Source: Neocallimastix lanati (nom. inval.) (lineage: Eukaryota > Neocallimastigomycota > Neocallimastigomycetes > Neocallimastigales > Neocallimastigaceae). From it: a stretch of DNA of 64,000 nt. Positions 46,690-60,689 of the stretch are shown one piece after another. The first letter of the stretch is position 1. Each line of letters begins with the position of its first letter. The stretch spans positions 155,001 through 219,000 of the forward strand of contig JACVTC010000098.1 in the NCBI GenBank assembly GCA_016946835.1. Direction: 5' to 3'. Below the pieces are notes generated by a model. The model was not told where the DNA came from. It searched no databases and saw nothing but the letters and a program-made list of their open reading frames with translations. The translations under genes were made by a program, and so were the position numbers.

Positions 46690-46858
46690 ACTTTATAGTA
46701 AAGTATTATGAATTTAATGATGGAGAGAAAAGAGATAAAAAATTCTTTTGATTTATTTTCGATGATTTTACCAGATAATGAAAATGAAGAAACTATTGAA
46801 CCAAAAAAAAAATATATTGCATAATTACCAATAATAACTTCATAATTTTGTGGTGTAA
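46690..46858 (+). pseudogene. 5' part of the interrupted GT34-like gene
   Basis: Frame 1 reads FDLFSMILPDNENEETIEP, KKKYIA, stop, LPIITS, stop, FCGV. It joins in frame, once one copy of the TGTAA target duplication is removed, with RIFVLPESIEGNKISCPVGY on the other side of the outer retrotransposon (61589 onward). Both stops are TAA where CAA is plausible. This fragment is the left half of the gene described at 61589-62480. Confidence 0.5.
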
Positions 46859-47467
46859 TGTAACGAATCTTAAAAAATTAGAAATTAGAATGCTGGCATA
46901 GTGGTTAGTCACTATGACCTCAGCCTGAACCACTAGGGTTCGACTCACACCTTTACTAAAATTTTATATCATTTAAATTTTAAAGAATTTTTATACTTCA
47001 TTTCTGTATTTGTTTCTGTATTTGTTTCTGTATAAATTTCTGAAAAAATTAACAAAAGACATTCTTAGAAATTAATAGAAACAAATAAGATAGAAATTCT
47101 ATTTTAATTTATCTTTTATCATTATTTCTTTTAGATTCTTTTTAACCGAAAATAATCAATTTTTATGAAACTTTTTAATGATTTTATGGTTTTAAATTTT
47201 TATGGATTTAAATTTTGAAAAACTATAAATAGGAGTGAATTTCGCAGCCAAAAAAAAAAAAATATTTTAAAAATTGTGTTTTTATTAATTATTGAATTAA
47301 TTAATAAGTAATTCGAAATATTACAATAATTAATCTTTATAATTAATATTTTTAAATTTCTTAATTAATAAAACTATATTTTAAAAAACCAAATTACTTA
47401 TTAATCAAAAAGTGCTTACCTATTGTGTTACACTCTTTAAAACACGGATATTCCAATATTCGTTACA
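46859..47467 (+). repeat. 5' LTR of the outer element (609 bp)
   Basis: Bounded by the 10-bp inverted ends TGTAACGAAT/ATTCGTTACA. It holds a tRNA-like A-box/B-box pair (46894-46946) near the U3 start, a TATA box (CTATAAATAGG, near 47223), and GTGTTTTTAT at 47276-47285, which is complementary to the sequence right after the LTR. Confidence 0.93.
46894..46946 (+). promoter_or_regulatory. tRNA-like pol III A and B boxes inside the LTR
   Basis: TGGCATAGTGG (46894-46904) resembles an A box and GGTTCGACTC (46937-46946) a B box, spaced as in a tRNA gene. GTG/CAC can form a D-arm-like stem between them, but no acceptor or T stem forms, so this is not a tRNA gene. An identical copy lies in the 3' LTR near 61014-61066. 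Confidence 0.55.
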
Positions 47468-47477
47468 ATAAAAACAC
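47468..47477 (+). promoter_or_regulatory. Putative self-priming primer-binding site
   Basis: ATAAAAACAC directly abuts the 5' LTR. It is the exact reverse complement of GTGTTTTTAT (47276-47285), 52 nt after the TATA box. This matches the layout of Tf1-type chromoviruses, where the mRNA 5' end folds back as primer. No tRNA-type TGG site is present here. Confidence 0.45.
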
Positions 47478-47509
47478 CACTAAACTAAGCACAATACCTT
47501 TGCACTTTT

Positions 47510-48040
47510 ACTCTTTTTGGAACCCCGTTAAGGAATCCCATTTTCTACTACTATTTTTGGAACCCCGTTAAGGAATCCCATTTTCTACTACTATTTTTGG
47601 AACCCCGTTAAGGAATCCCATTTTCTACTACTATTTTTGGAACCCCGTTAAGGAATCCCATTTTCTACTACTATTTTTGGAACCCCGTTAAGGAATCCCA
47701 TTTTCTACTACTATTTTTGGAACCCCGTTAAGGAATCCCATTTTCTACTACTATTTTTGGAACCCCGTTAAGGAATCCCATTTTCTACTACTATTTTTGG
47801 AACCCCGTTAAGGAATCCCATTTTCTACTACTATTTTTGGAACACCGTTAAGGAATCCCATTTTCTACTACTATTTTTGGAACACCGTTAAGGAATCCCA
47901 TTTACTACTATTCTTTTTTGGAACCCCGTTAAGGAATCCCATTCTCTACTACTCTTTTTGGAACCCCGTTAAGTAATCCCATTCTCTATTACTCTTTTTG
48001 GAACCCCGTTAAGGAATCCCATTTTCTACTATTTTTGGAA
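47510..48040 (+). repeat. 40-bp tandem repeat array in the outer element leader
   Basis: About 13 head-to-tail copies of a 40-bp unit containing GGAACCCCGTTAAGGAATCC and CATTTTCTACTACT. The central copies are identical; late copies show CCCC to CACC, TCTC and one-base length changes. It lies between the LTR and gag with no open frame. Confidence 0.97.
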
Positions 48041-48267
48041 ACCACTTACCAAGACTATAAATTTTTCTACCAAAATTCATGCATGAATTTATAAATTCAA
48101 TCGGAACCCTTGAATTTTACTATATATTAAAATTATTAATATTTTCAATAATCCATATAACCATCCTTGAAATTAAAATTATTTATATTGAAATTAAATA
48201 TTTACTTCTTCTAATAATTAATTATATTGTATATTTATTATTCAATCAAAATTAATGATTATAATAA

Positions 48268-52624
<4,357 letters not shown>

Positions 52625-52692
52625 ATATAAATCATTTAATCAAAAATAAATTTTATTTCATCAAAGCACTATTAATCATTCTAACTTATGAT

Positions 52693-52739
<47 letters not shown>

Positions 52740-52959
52740 ATTTTATATTATTCAAAAACATTTATTCTAGATAGTTTTATTTTTATACTTTATTTTCAAA
52801 ACTTAAAATTCATGTAATTTTTATTATCCAATGTATTAATTAAATTATCACTCCTATAAGTATTTTAGTTATAGTTTATTATTATAAAAGTTAGAATTAG
52901 AAATAGTTTAGATTTAAAGTAAAAGATTCGTCTGGCATCCGAATCCTAGAGGAGGACCA
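52625..52959 (+). other. 3' untranslated region of the outer element
   Basis: A tract at about 52699-52737, then non-coding sequence ending in the polypurine tract AGAGGAGGACCA (52948-52959) directly before the 3' LTR. Confidence 0.7.
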
Positions 52960-52974
52960 TGTAACGAATCTTAA
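52960..52974 (+). repeat. First 15 bp of the outer 3' LTR
   Basis: TGTAACGAATCTTAA matches the start of the 5' LTR. The inner element is inserted here, and TTAA (52971-52974) is repeated at 60990-60993. Confidence 0.93.
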
Positions 52975-53470
52975 TGATAAGAATGTACTAAATAATGCAT
53001 TCTTAATTAAATCTACGATTTATTTCTAATACATTATGTGTACATTATTATTTTTGTACTTTAATAAATTTTTAAATCCAAAGATCAAAAATTAAATCAA
53101 AAATTATATTAAACTTTATATTTTTATATTAAATCTTATATTAATAGTAATATTTTTATATATTTAAAACTTATATTAGCAATATTAATAATAAATCTTA
53201 TTTTTTTTATATTAATAATGAAAATTTATATTAATAATATTTTTATATATTGATAATTAAAAATTTATATATTATATTTTAACTTTTTATTATAAAATTT
53301 TATATCGAAATGTTTTATTTTATATTGAAAAATATTTTATTTTATTAAAAACCTTTATATTAGAATAGTATTTTTATTTTTATTTGAATATTTTAACAGA
53401 TTGTAATAAAAATTATAGCCAATTAAATAAATTCTTATTAGTAATATTTTAGATATTTTTAAATAAATAA

Positions 53471-53523
<53 letters not shown>

Positions 53524-53823
53524 TTTTATTAATATTATAAATGTATTTTATTTATATTGTTATAATTAAATTTTATATAATTAATTATAAAAATCAATTT
53601 AAATTTAATAGTTTTTAAAAAAAAAAAAATAAATAAAATGTAATTTAGTGGCAAGAACAACTTTTATGCCTTGAAAAAAAGTATAAATAGTTGTAAATTT
53701 TGCTACTAATTTTTAAATATCATCAAATAAAATCAAATAAATTTATAAATAAAAATAATAAATAAATAAATAAAATTTGTGTTTCCTTACTTTATTTTTA
53801 TTTAATTCTCTAAAACCTTAACA
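52975..53823 (+). repeat. 5' LTR of the inner element (849 bp)
   Basis: TG..CA ends, extremely AT-rich U3 with a long A tract (about 53473-53520), a TATA box (AGTATAAATAG near 53679) and a TTTGTGTTTCCTTAC segment before the end. Confidence 0.93.
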
Positions 53824-53829
53824 TTTATA

Positions 53830-53846
53830 TGGTGGAGATATCGGGG
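53830..53846 (+). promoter_or_regulatory. tRNA primer-binding site of the inner element
   Basis: TGGTGGAGATATCGGGG starts 6 nt after the LTR and has the TGG expected to pair with a tRNA CCA end. The primer tRNA should end CGATATCTCCACCA; I cannot assign its amino acid. Confidence 0.6.
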
Positions 53847-54843
53847 AATTAAATAGAAATAATAGTAAATAACATAGATTTTTTTTTAATTTTTTTTTTA
53901 TTTTATATTGATAAACAAGTAAGTCGTTAATCCTTTGATTAACCCATGGCGCTTGTTTGATATATATATATAAAAAAAATTTTTTTTAAATAAGTAAAAT
54001 TAAGATTCTAAAAAAACAAATTTTGTAAAATTATAACAAGGAGCGGATAGAGCTCATACACAGTGTATTCTCAGATAGCAACAAATTAACTCTATTCATA
54101 GTAGGTTATTGAATAGTAGTTAATTTGGAGATTAATTGGAAAGTAGACGAAGGTATTTGGTTACCGACCCGGTAATAATAGTTCAACCTTCAACGTTTCA
54201 ACACACGAAGGTGCGGGTACTTTCCAAGCACTGGCGAATAAGGAGCTTACGTCACCGAAGGCGTAAGATTGTTTTTTTTATATAATTTTTTTTACTTTTC
54301 TTTGTGCTAGTTATAAGGCACTTTATTATATAAAGTATCAGACTTTGGCTAACTTCGCCATTTAAATTTTTTTTATTTTTTTTTATTACTGGTACTTTAT
54401 TTGTTATATAATTCCTGTAATAGAATCTTAATTTACTTTGAAAATATTGTGTTTTTAGTTAATTTTTATTAGTTAATAAAAATATTATTGAATACTTTTA
54501 AAATTTTTTTATTCCGTACATAGATTATCGGATTAAGTTTATCCTACATAGTAATTGGGCTAGTGGGCTCTGAACTGCTATATTTTATATTGAATATAGT
54601 AATCGTGGCACACGCGTGGCATGACACCATTAGGTAAGCTGCACGTCAGACAGTGTGTACTATCAGATTGTACGACAATAAAGATTATTTTTTTGTATTT
54701 AATAATTATAATTAATTAATAATTTTATTAGCTATAACAATACAATATTTATCGTTTAAAAAGAAAAATTTTTGAAAGGTGAAAATAATAAATAAAACTT
54801 TGCTTCTAAATTTATTACTACAAATATACTAAATTACAAAATT

Positions 54844-55033
54844 CAAGTGGTCGATAAAGATTTCGAGCTTGAAAAATATTCTATTAAGTTGTCGATAAAG
54901 ATTTCGAACTTAAAATTATTCTATTAAGTTGTCGATAAAGATTTCGAACTTAAAATTATTCTTAAAAAAGTAGTCGAAAAGAACCTCGTGCTTTATAATT
55001 TCTACTAAGTTGTCGATAAGGATTTCGAGCTTA
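54844..55033 (+). repeat. Five-hairpin array in the inner element leader
   Basis: Hairpins at 54844-54871, 54885-54912, 54925-54952, 54967-54994 and 55006-55033, spaced about 40 nt. Consensus AAGTTGTCGATAAAGATTTC then GAACTT: TCGA/TCGA inner stem, 2-nt bulge (GG, TG, TG, AG, TG), outer stem CAAGT/GCTTG, TAAGT/ACTTA, TAAGT/ACTTA, AAAGT/GCTTT, TAAGT/GCTTA. The outer stem changes on both sides and stays paired. Confidence 0.8.
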
Positions 55034-55214
55034 TACTTACTAAAGAAAGCAAATAAAATTATTATTTTCAAAAATTACTAAGATATATTGTTTTAAAATT
55101 TGATTCGATATTAAATTACTTGTTAAATTATATTTTTAAAGTTGGACTTTCAAATTTATTCGTATTTAATAACCTCGTTAATTTACAATAAAAAAATTAT
55201 TAACTAAAAACGAA

Positions 55215-56120
55215 ATGTCTACTAAAAGTACTTTAAGTTTTAAAGAATTAAAGAAAGAATTACGAGACATAGTGAAGCTTAGCAAGGACAATTTAGATAT
55301 AAAGTCCTGGGCTACTGAATTAAAACTTTGGATCAAGATACAAGGTATCACAGATCCGGAAACAATATTTAATGCTTGTTTACTTACCAGCTCTGGTGAA
55401 GTACAACGCGTTATTGAAGATTTGGGAGAAGATAGTGATGATGAAAGTGATGATTCATCAGATGAAGAAGAAGATGATGAAGAAGAAAATGTTGATGATG
55501 ATAAATTTCCTTCTCTTGAAAAAATTATTTCAAGTCTTGAAAATTTTTACGGTATTAAAGAAGACCAAAATTTACTTCTTAAAGAACTTCGTGCAATGCG
55601 AATTAAAAGAAACGAAAAGATTAAAGACTTTAATGTAAGATATAGAACTTTGTACACTAAACTTGATAAAAAGAGAAGAAAGCGCATTGGTGTACTAGAT
55701 TATATTGACTCTATTCAAAATAATTATGAAGCCTGGAAGAAATTATCCCTTAAAGATGATATAAGTATGGAGAAAGCTTTCAAAATTGCCGAGAAAGTAG
55801 ATAGACTTTCTGTAAGGAACAATAATATTAATACCTATAATGTTAATAATTCCCAGCATAATCAAAATAATCAAAACAGTACTACTTCAAGACTTTATCC
55901 TAAAAGAAGAAACGAAACTTTCCAAACAAGTCAAACAAATAATAAACTGAAACCTCAAGATATTATAGAAGAATCAACCCAGAAAATGAGAAATTTATCT
56001 GTTAAAACTTGCTTCTTCTGTAAGGAAGAAGGTCATTACTCATACTATTGCCCTCAATTAAATAAGATTATGGAAAAAAATAAAAAAGAAATATATTCCA
56101 AAAAGTCTTTAAACTTCTAA
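55215..56120 (+). CDS. Gag of the inner Ty3 element
   Basis: 301 aa, RNA-binding structural protein of the retrotransposon particle. The capsid-like region includes LDIKSWATELKLWIKIQG and LKELRAMRIKRNEKIKDFNV. An acidic insert (DSDDESDDSSDEEEDDEE, about 73-95) sits in the middle, and a CCHC zinc knuckle CFFCKEEGHYSYYC (about 270-283) near the end. Its last codons (TCT TTA AAC TTC TAA) contain the slippery heptamer that gives access to pol in the -1 frame. ATG start, with the frame open from there; the five-hairpin array ends about 180 nt upstream. Confidence 0.9.
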   Translation: MSTKSTLSFKELKKELRDIVKLSKDNLDIKSWATELKLWIKIQGITDPETIFNACLLTSSGEVQRVIEDLGEDSDDESDDSSDEEEDDEEENVDDDKFPSLEKIISSLENFYGIKEDQNLLLKELRAMRIKRNEKIKDFNVRYRTLYTKLDKKRRKRIGVLDYIDSIQNNYEAWKKLSLKDDISMEKAFKIAEKVDRLSVRNNNINTYNVNNSQHNQNNQNSTTSRLYPKRRNETFQTSQTNNKLKPQDIIEESTQKMRNLSVKTCFFCKEEGHYSYYCPQLNKIMEKNKKEIYSKKSLNF

Positions 56121-56160
56121 ATGGGAGCAGAAGCACTCCCAATGACAAAACAATAGCTTC
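56108..56160 (+). promoter_or_regulatory. -1 ribosomal frameshift site with H-type pseudoknot
   Basis: Slippery heptamer T TTA AAC (56108-56114) in the gag frame, a 7-nt spacer containing the gag stop, then stem 1 TGGGAG (56122-56127) with CTCCCA (56136-56141), and stem 2 GAAGC (56130-56134) with GCTTC (56156-56160). Loop 1 is 2 nt and loop 3 is 14 nt. The -1 frame is open from 56084 and runs without a stop into pol. Confidence 0.88.
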
Positions 56161-56302
56161 ATTAAATAATTTACAAAATAATACTTTTACCAAGAATACC
56201 CCAATTGATAATAATTCCTTTAATAAAGAATCTGAAGAATCTGATTTTAGTGACACAACTGAAAGTGAGGATAATATCATTATAAATGCTATAAAAAGAA
56301 AA

Positions 56303-59300
56303 ATGAATGATAATAACAGCGAAAAGGAAGAAAATAATTCCAAGAAAGTACATAAAAGTTTAAAAGATAATCCACGTCCTTTTGCAACTCCTGCTTTAAG
56401 AAAGAAGAAAGAAAATGAGCTACATAATAAACCAAATAAAGTTTATAAAAATCAAATACTTCCTTCAATTTTAACTCAACCAAATATTAACAAAGAAAAA
56501 CAAAAAGAAAAGGAATTAAGAAATATAACAAGAGTAAGAGAAAGTAAAGAAGAAAACAACAATTATTCATCAAAAGGAAAGAAAAAAGTTGAATCTGAAG
56601 ATATACTTGTAATCGATAATGAAATAGAAGATATAGAAATGAATAAAGATAATCAACAAAATAAAACTAATACTTTGGAAAAATTAATTTCAACAAAAAC
56701 TAAAGAAACTAATAATGAAAATACTCAGTTAGTAAAAAGGAATATCAAAATGATGAATAATAAAGAACCTTACAATATTATGGATGATTTAAATAATCTT
56801 AAATCCAGTATTACGATAGGTCAACTCTTGAATGCATGTCCGAAAATTCGTTCACAATTAACTCAAGGTTTAAAGTTAGAAAAATCTAAAATAATTGGAA
56901 CTGTAGACAATGTAATAGCACGAACTTTATTAGTGAATAACTATGATCATAGCTACATAAGTAAAAGTAATGAAGTAGCCGAAGAAGACTTAGCAATGGT
57001 TGATGCAAGTGTTGACGGAGTACTAGGAAAACTTTTAATTGATTCTTGTAGTAACCTAAGCATCGTTACTAAGCAGTATTTTGATAAATTACCTGGTGAA
57101 TATGAAACAGTTGGAAAAAGTCGTGGAAGAATCCAACTAGCAACACAAGATGAAGAATACTCGGAAGGAATTATTGTTCAATTACCAGTAAAAATTAATA
57201 ATTATGAATTTAATGCGGACTTTAGAATTATTGAGAAAGAAGACTCATTTTATGATATGTTAATAAACTTTAAAACTCAAATCGATCATTGTTTATTTAT
57301 TCATCCGACCTTAAACAGTTTATGTAAACTTTTGTCAGAAAGTGAATACGAAGAAATAGCTAAAATAAATAATCAATATTATGATGAAGAAAGTATAATT
57401 TGCACTATTAGAAAAGTTAAAGAAACGAATAATGAAAAGGAAATTATAAAGGAATTAACTCCAATGGAATTTATTGAGAGTGATGAATTTTTAAGTACCT
57501 TAAATAAAGATTATAAAGAACAAATTATTAAAATTCTCAAAGAAATGATTGACATAGTTGCCACTTCAACAGAAGAACTAACTCCTTCTAAACTTTCACC
57601 ACATAAGATCCGTTTGAAAGCAAATGCAAAGCCAGTAAAATTAAGAAGTTATAGGTTAACTAAATTAAAATCAGATATCTTAAAAGAAGAACTTACAAAG
57701 CTTATTAAGAAAGGATTGATAGAACCATCCTGTTCAGAATGGTCATCTCCAGTAGTACTCATTCTAAAACACAATGGAAAGTGGCGCTTGTGTATTGACT
57801 ACCGAAAAGTCAATGATATGACAGAAAAAGATTCTTATTCAGTTCCATATATAGATGAAATTTTTGATAGTCTCGGAGGATCTAAAATATTTACAACTCT
57901 TGATTTATTTTCTGGTTTTCACCAAATCTTAATGGATGAAGAAAGCGTTGAAGTAACCACTTTCACTACTAAGTTTGGAAATTATCAATTTAAGGTTATG
58001 CCTTTTGGACTTACTGGAGCTCCCTCAACCTTCCAAAGAGAAATGAATAAAATTTTATTCCCTTTTATTGGTGAATTTGTTTATGTATTTATTGATGATG
58101 TTTTGATCTATTCAAAAAGTATCGAAGAACATTTAATTCATATTAAACAAGTATTAGAAGTATTTAAAGAAAACAAGTTAAAAATTAATATTGAAAAGTG
58201 CCATTTTCTTCAAACTGAAGTTGATGTATTAGGTCACAAACTTACTACTAAAGGATTAAGTCCCATGGAAAGTAAAATAACAGCTATTAAGAAGTGGGAA
58301 GCCCCTTCATCAATTCATGAATTAAGATCATTTCTAGGAGCAATAGGGTATTATCGTGACTTTATCCCTAAATATGCTCAAATTACCTCACCTTTATGTA
58401 AATTATTGAAAAAGAATACTAAATATGAATGGAATAAAGAACAACAAGAAAGCTTTGAACTCCTAAAAGAAAAATTAATCAATGCACCTATTCTAAAATT
58501 TCCGTCATTTGACAAACCTTTTATCATTAGAACTGATGCTTCGTATAATGGAATTGGTGGAGTTCTTTTACAAAAAGAAGAAGAAACCGGTAAGGAGCAT
58601 CCAATACACTTTATAAGTAGAAGTTTGAAGAAAACTGAAAAGAATTATGGTATCACAGATTTGGAAGGAACAGCTTTATTTTACTGTATGACTAAATTTA
58701 AATCTTATATTGAAGGAAATCCATTACCTACAACTATTTACACAGATCATAAACCATTAGTTGGTTTATTTAAGAATAAAGAACCTTTGAATGCAAGGCA
58801 AACAAGATGGTGTCTAACCGCTAGTATGCTTGGAATTAATATAAAATATGAATCAGGCAAAAAGAATGTGTTAGCTGATGCTCTTTCAAGAATGAAAAGT
58901 AAGGAAGAGAGAAAGATATTATTAACAAAAATTACTAATGGAAATAATGAAGAATTATTATCTAAGGTTATAAAGGAATTTATTAATGAAAAGTTTACTG
59001 TTATTGATGGTGAAGATTACTTTATCGACAATGGAAATTATAGAAAATTAATAACGGACGAAAATGAAAGGTTTAAATTAATTTTAGAAGCTCATAATAT
59101 TGGCCACGAAGGATATTACAAAACATATCAAAGACTTAAGAAAAACTTTTATTGGAATCATATGATTAAAGATATCAAAAGAATTGTTAGTAATTGTGAA
59201 AAATGCCAATTAAATCGTCCTCAACCATATCCAGAACCAACCGAAAACCATCCAACTAAAGTGGAGGGTCCCTTTGTGCATTTAGGATTAGATATTATAG

Positions 59301-60118
59301 GACCGTTACCAAAAACAAGAAATAATAATCAATATATTATAGTAACTGTTGATTACTTTACCAAATGGGTTGAAGCCGAACCCACTGAAAACATAACTTC
59401 CTCTGATATAATTAAATTTTTAATAAACGTTTTTGCAAGACATGGTGTACCTCAAGTTATTACTACTGATAATGGAGTCCAATTCACTTCTGATATGACT
59501 AAAATCTTTCTTGATCTTTATGATGTATATGTTAAATTTGTAGCTACTTACCACCCTGAATCAAATGGCCTTACTGAAAATCGAAATAAAGAAATTGGAA
59601 AATTACTCCGTTTATTAGGAAGGAAAAATCAAGATTGGGATGAAGTTTTACCTTCTGCTTTATGGGCACTTCGAACTACCAAAAATACAGCTACTGGACA
59701 TTCTAGTTTTGAATTAGTATATGGAAGAGAAGACCAACAGCCTTATGATATAGCCATAAGAACAATTGAAAATGCAGGTAAATCATATGATGAAATCTTA
59801 ATGGAAAAATTTGTTCGTCATTATCAATGGACTAGAGAAGCATGCGAAAATGTGAAGAATGCTAACAAGTATTGGGCAACAAGACGAGAAGAACAAATAA
59901 GTATGAAAAAAGGAAAAGAATTAAAGGCTGGTGATCTTGTTCTTGTTAGAAACTTTAGCCGCACTAAGCTAGAACCATATTACAATGGACCATTTAAAAT
60001 TTTAAAAATTCAATTCAACACGGCAACCCTAATCGATCAGAAGACTGGAAAGCAACTCGATAGGAATGTTCACTTTAAAAATTTAGTAAAGTTTAACTCC
60101 GCTTACAGAGAAGCTTGA
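56303..60118 (+). CDS. Pol of the inner Ty3 element (protease, RT, RNase H, integrase)
   Basis: 1271 aa from the first ATG. It is really made as Gag-Pol: the frame is open back to 56114, adding 63 residues after the frameshift (starting LLNGSRSTPNDK). A charged, low-complexity N-terminus is followed by the protease (LLIDSCSNLSIV; DSC at 247-249 in place of the usual DSG/DTG), RT with D534 (LDLFSGFHQ) and FIDD (about 596-599), RNase H (D745, E of DLEGTA, D815 in YTDHKP, D of LADALS), integrase HHCC (H931, H935, C965, C968) and DDE (D997, D1056, E1092). It ends shortly after an SH3-like segment (AGDLVLVRNFSRTKLEPYYNGPFKI) without a chromodomain. Undisrupted and probably active. Confidence 0.93.
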   Translation: MNDNNSEKEENNSKKVHKSLKDNPRPFATPALRKKKENELHNKPNKVYKNQILPSILTQPNINKEKQKEKELRNITRVRESKEENNNYSSKGKKKVESEDILVIDNEIEDIEMNKDNQQNKTNTLEKLISTKTKETNNENTQLVKRNIKMMNNKEPYNIMDDLNNLKSSITIGQLLNACPKIRSQLTQGLKLEKSKIIGTVDNVIARTLLVNNYDHSYISKSNEVAEEDLAMVDASVDGVLGKLLIDSCSNLSIVTKQYFDKLPGEYETVGKSRGRIQLATQDEEYSEGIIVQLPVKINNYEFNADFRIIEKEDSFYDMLINFKTQIDHCLFIHPTLNSLCKLLSESEYEEIAKINNQYYDEESIICTIRKVKETNNEKEIIKELTPMEFIESDEFLSTLNKDYKEQIIKILKEMIDIVATSTEELTPSKLSPHKIRLKANAKPVKLRSYRLTKLKSDILKEELTKLIKKGLIEPSCSEWSSPVVLILKHNGKWRLCIDYRKVNDMTEKDSYSVPYIDEIFDSLGGSKIFTTLDLFSGFHQILMDEESVEVTTFTTKFGNYQFKVMPFGLTGAPSTFQREMNKILFPFIGEFVYVFIDDVLIYSKSIEEHLIHIKQVLEVFKENKLKINIEKCHFLQTEVDVLGHKLTTKGLSPMESKITAIKKWEAPSSIHELRSFLGAIGYYRDFIPKYAQITSPLCKLLKKNTKYEWNKEQQESFELLKEKLINAPILKFPSFDKPFIIRTDASYNGIGGVLLQKEEETGKEHPIHFISRSLKKTEKNYGITDLEGTALFYCMTKFKSYIEGNPLPTTIYTDHKPLVGLFKNKEPLNARQTRWCLTASMLGINIKYESGKKNVLADALSRMKSKEERKILLTKITNGNNEELLSKVIKEFINEKFTVIDGEDYFIDNGNYRKLITDENERFKLILEAHNIGHEGYYKTYQRLKKNFYWNHMIKDIKRIVSNCEKCQLNRPQPYPEPTENHPTKVEGPFVHLGLDIIGPLPKTRNNNQYIIVTVDYFTKWVEAEPTENITSSDIIKFLINVFARHGVPQVITTDNGVQFTSDMTKIFLDLYDVYVKFVATYHPESNGLTENRNKEIGKLLRLLGRKNQDWDEVLPSALWALRTTKNTATGHSSFELVYGREDQQPYDIAIRTIENAGKSYDEILMEKFVRHYQWTREACENVKNANKYWATRREEQISMKKGKELKAGDLVLVRNFSRTKLEPYYNGPFKILKIQFNTATLIDQKTGKQLDRNVHFKNLVKFNSAYREA

Positions 60119-60136
60119 GTCTTCGTCGGGGCATCT

Positions 60137-60632
60137 TGATAAGAATGTACTAAATAATGCATTCTTAATTAAATCTACGATTTATTTCTAATACATTATG
60201 TGTACATTATTATTTTTGTACTTTAATAAATTTTTAAATCCAAAGATCAAAAATTAAATCAAAAATTATATTAAACTTTATATTTTTATATTAAATCTTA
60301 TATTAATAGTAATATTTTTATATATTTAAAACTTATATTAGCAATATTAATAATAAATCTTATTTTTTTTATATTAATAATGAAAATTTATATTAATAAT
60401 ATTTTTATATATTGATAATTAAAAATTTATATATTATATTTTAACTTTTTATTATAAAATTTTATATCGAAATGTTTTATTTTATATTGAAAAATATTTT
60501 ATTTTATTAAAAACCTTTATATTAGAATAGTATTTTTATTTTTATTTGAATATTTTAACAGATTGTAATAAAAATTATAGCCAATTAAATAAATTCTTAT
60601 TAGTAATATTTTAGATATTTTTAAATAAATAA

Positions 60633-60689
<57 letters not shown>

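Larger units (their letters stand above)
53824..55214 (+). other. Structured leader of the inner element
   Basis: 1.39 kb without a long frame but much richer in G+C than the LTR. Visible hairpins: AAACAAG..CTTGTTT enclosing GTTAATC-CTTT-GATTAAC (53914-53960), GGAAAGTA..TACTTTCC (about 54139-54220) enclosing TTACCG/CGGTAA, CTTACG/CGTAAG (about 54246-54270), and the five-unit array at 54844-55033. Likely carries packaging, dimerisation or translation signals. Confidence 0.6.

Noticed and set aside
46894-46946. Functional tRNA gene
   Set aside because: A and B boxes fit but no acceptor, anticodon or T stem can be formed.
47510-48040. CRISPR array
   Set aside because: Uniform 40-bp units without variable spacers, inside a eukaryotic retrotransposon leader.
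55372-56483. Frames of 60-91 aa around gag and the pol start
   Set aside because: Shadows of gag and pol; only the -1 frame extension into pol is meaningful.
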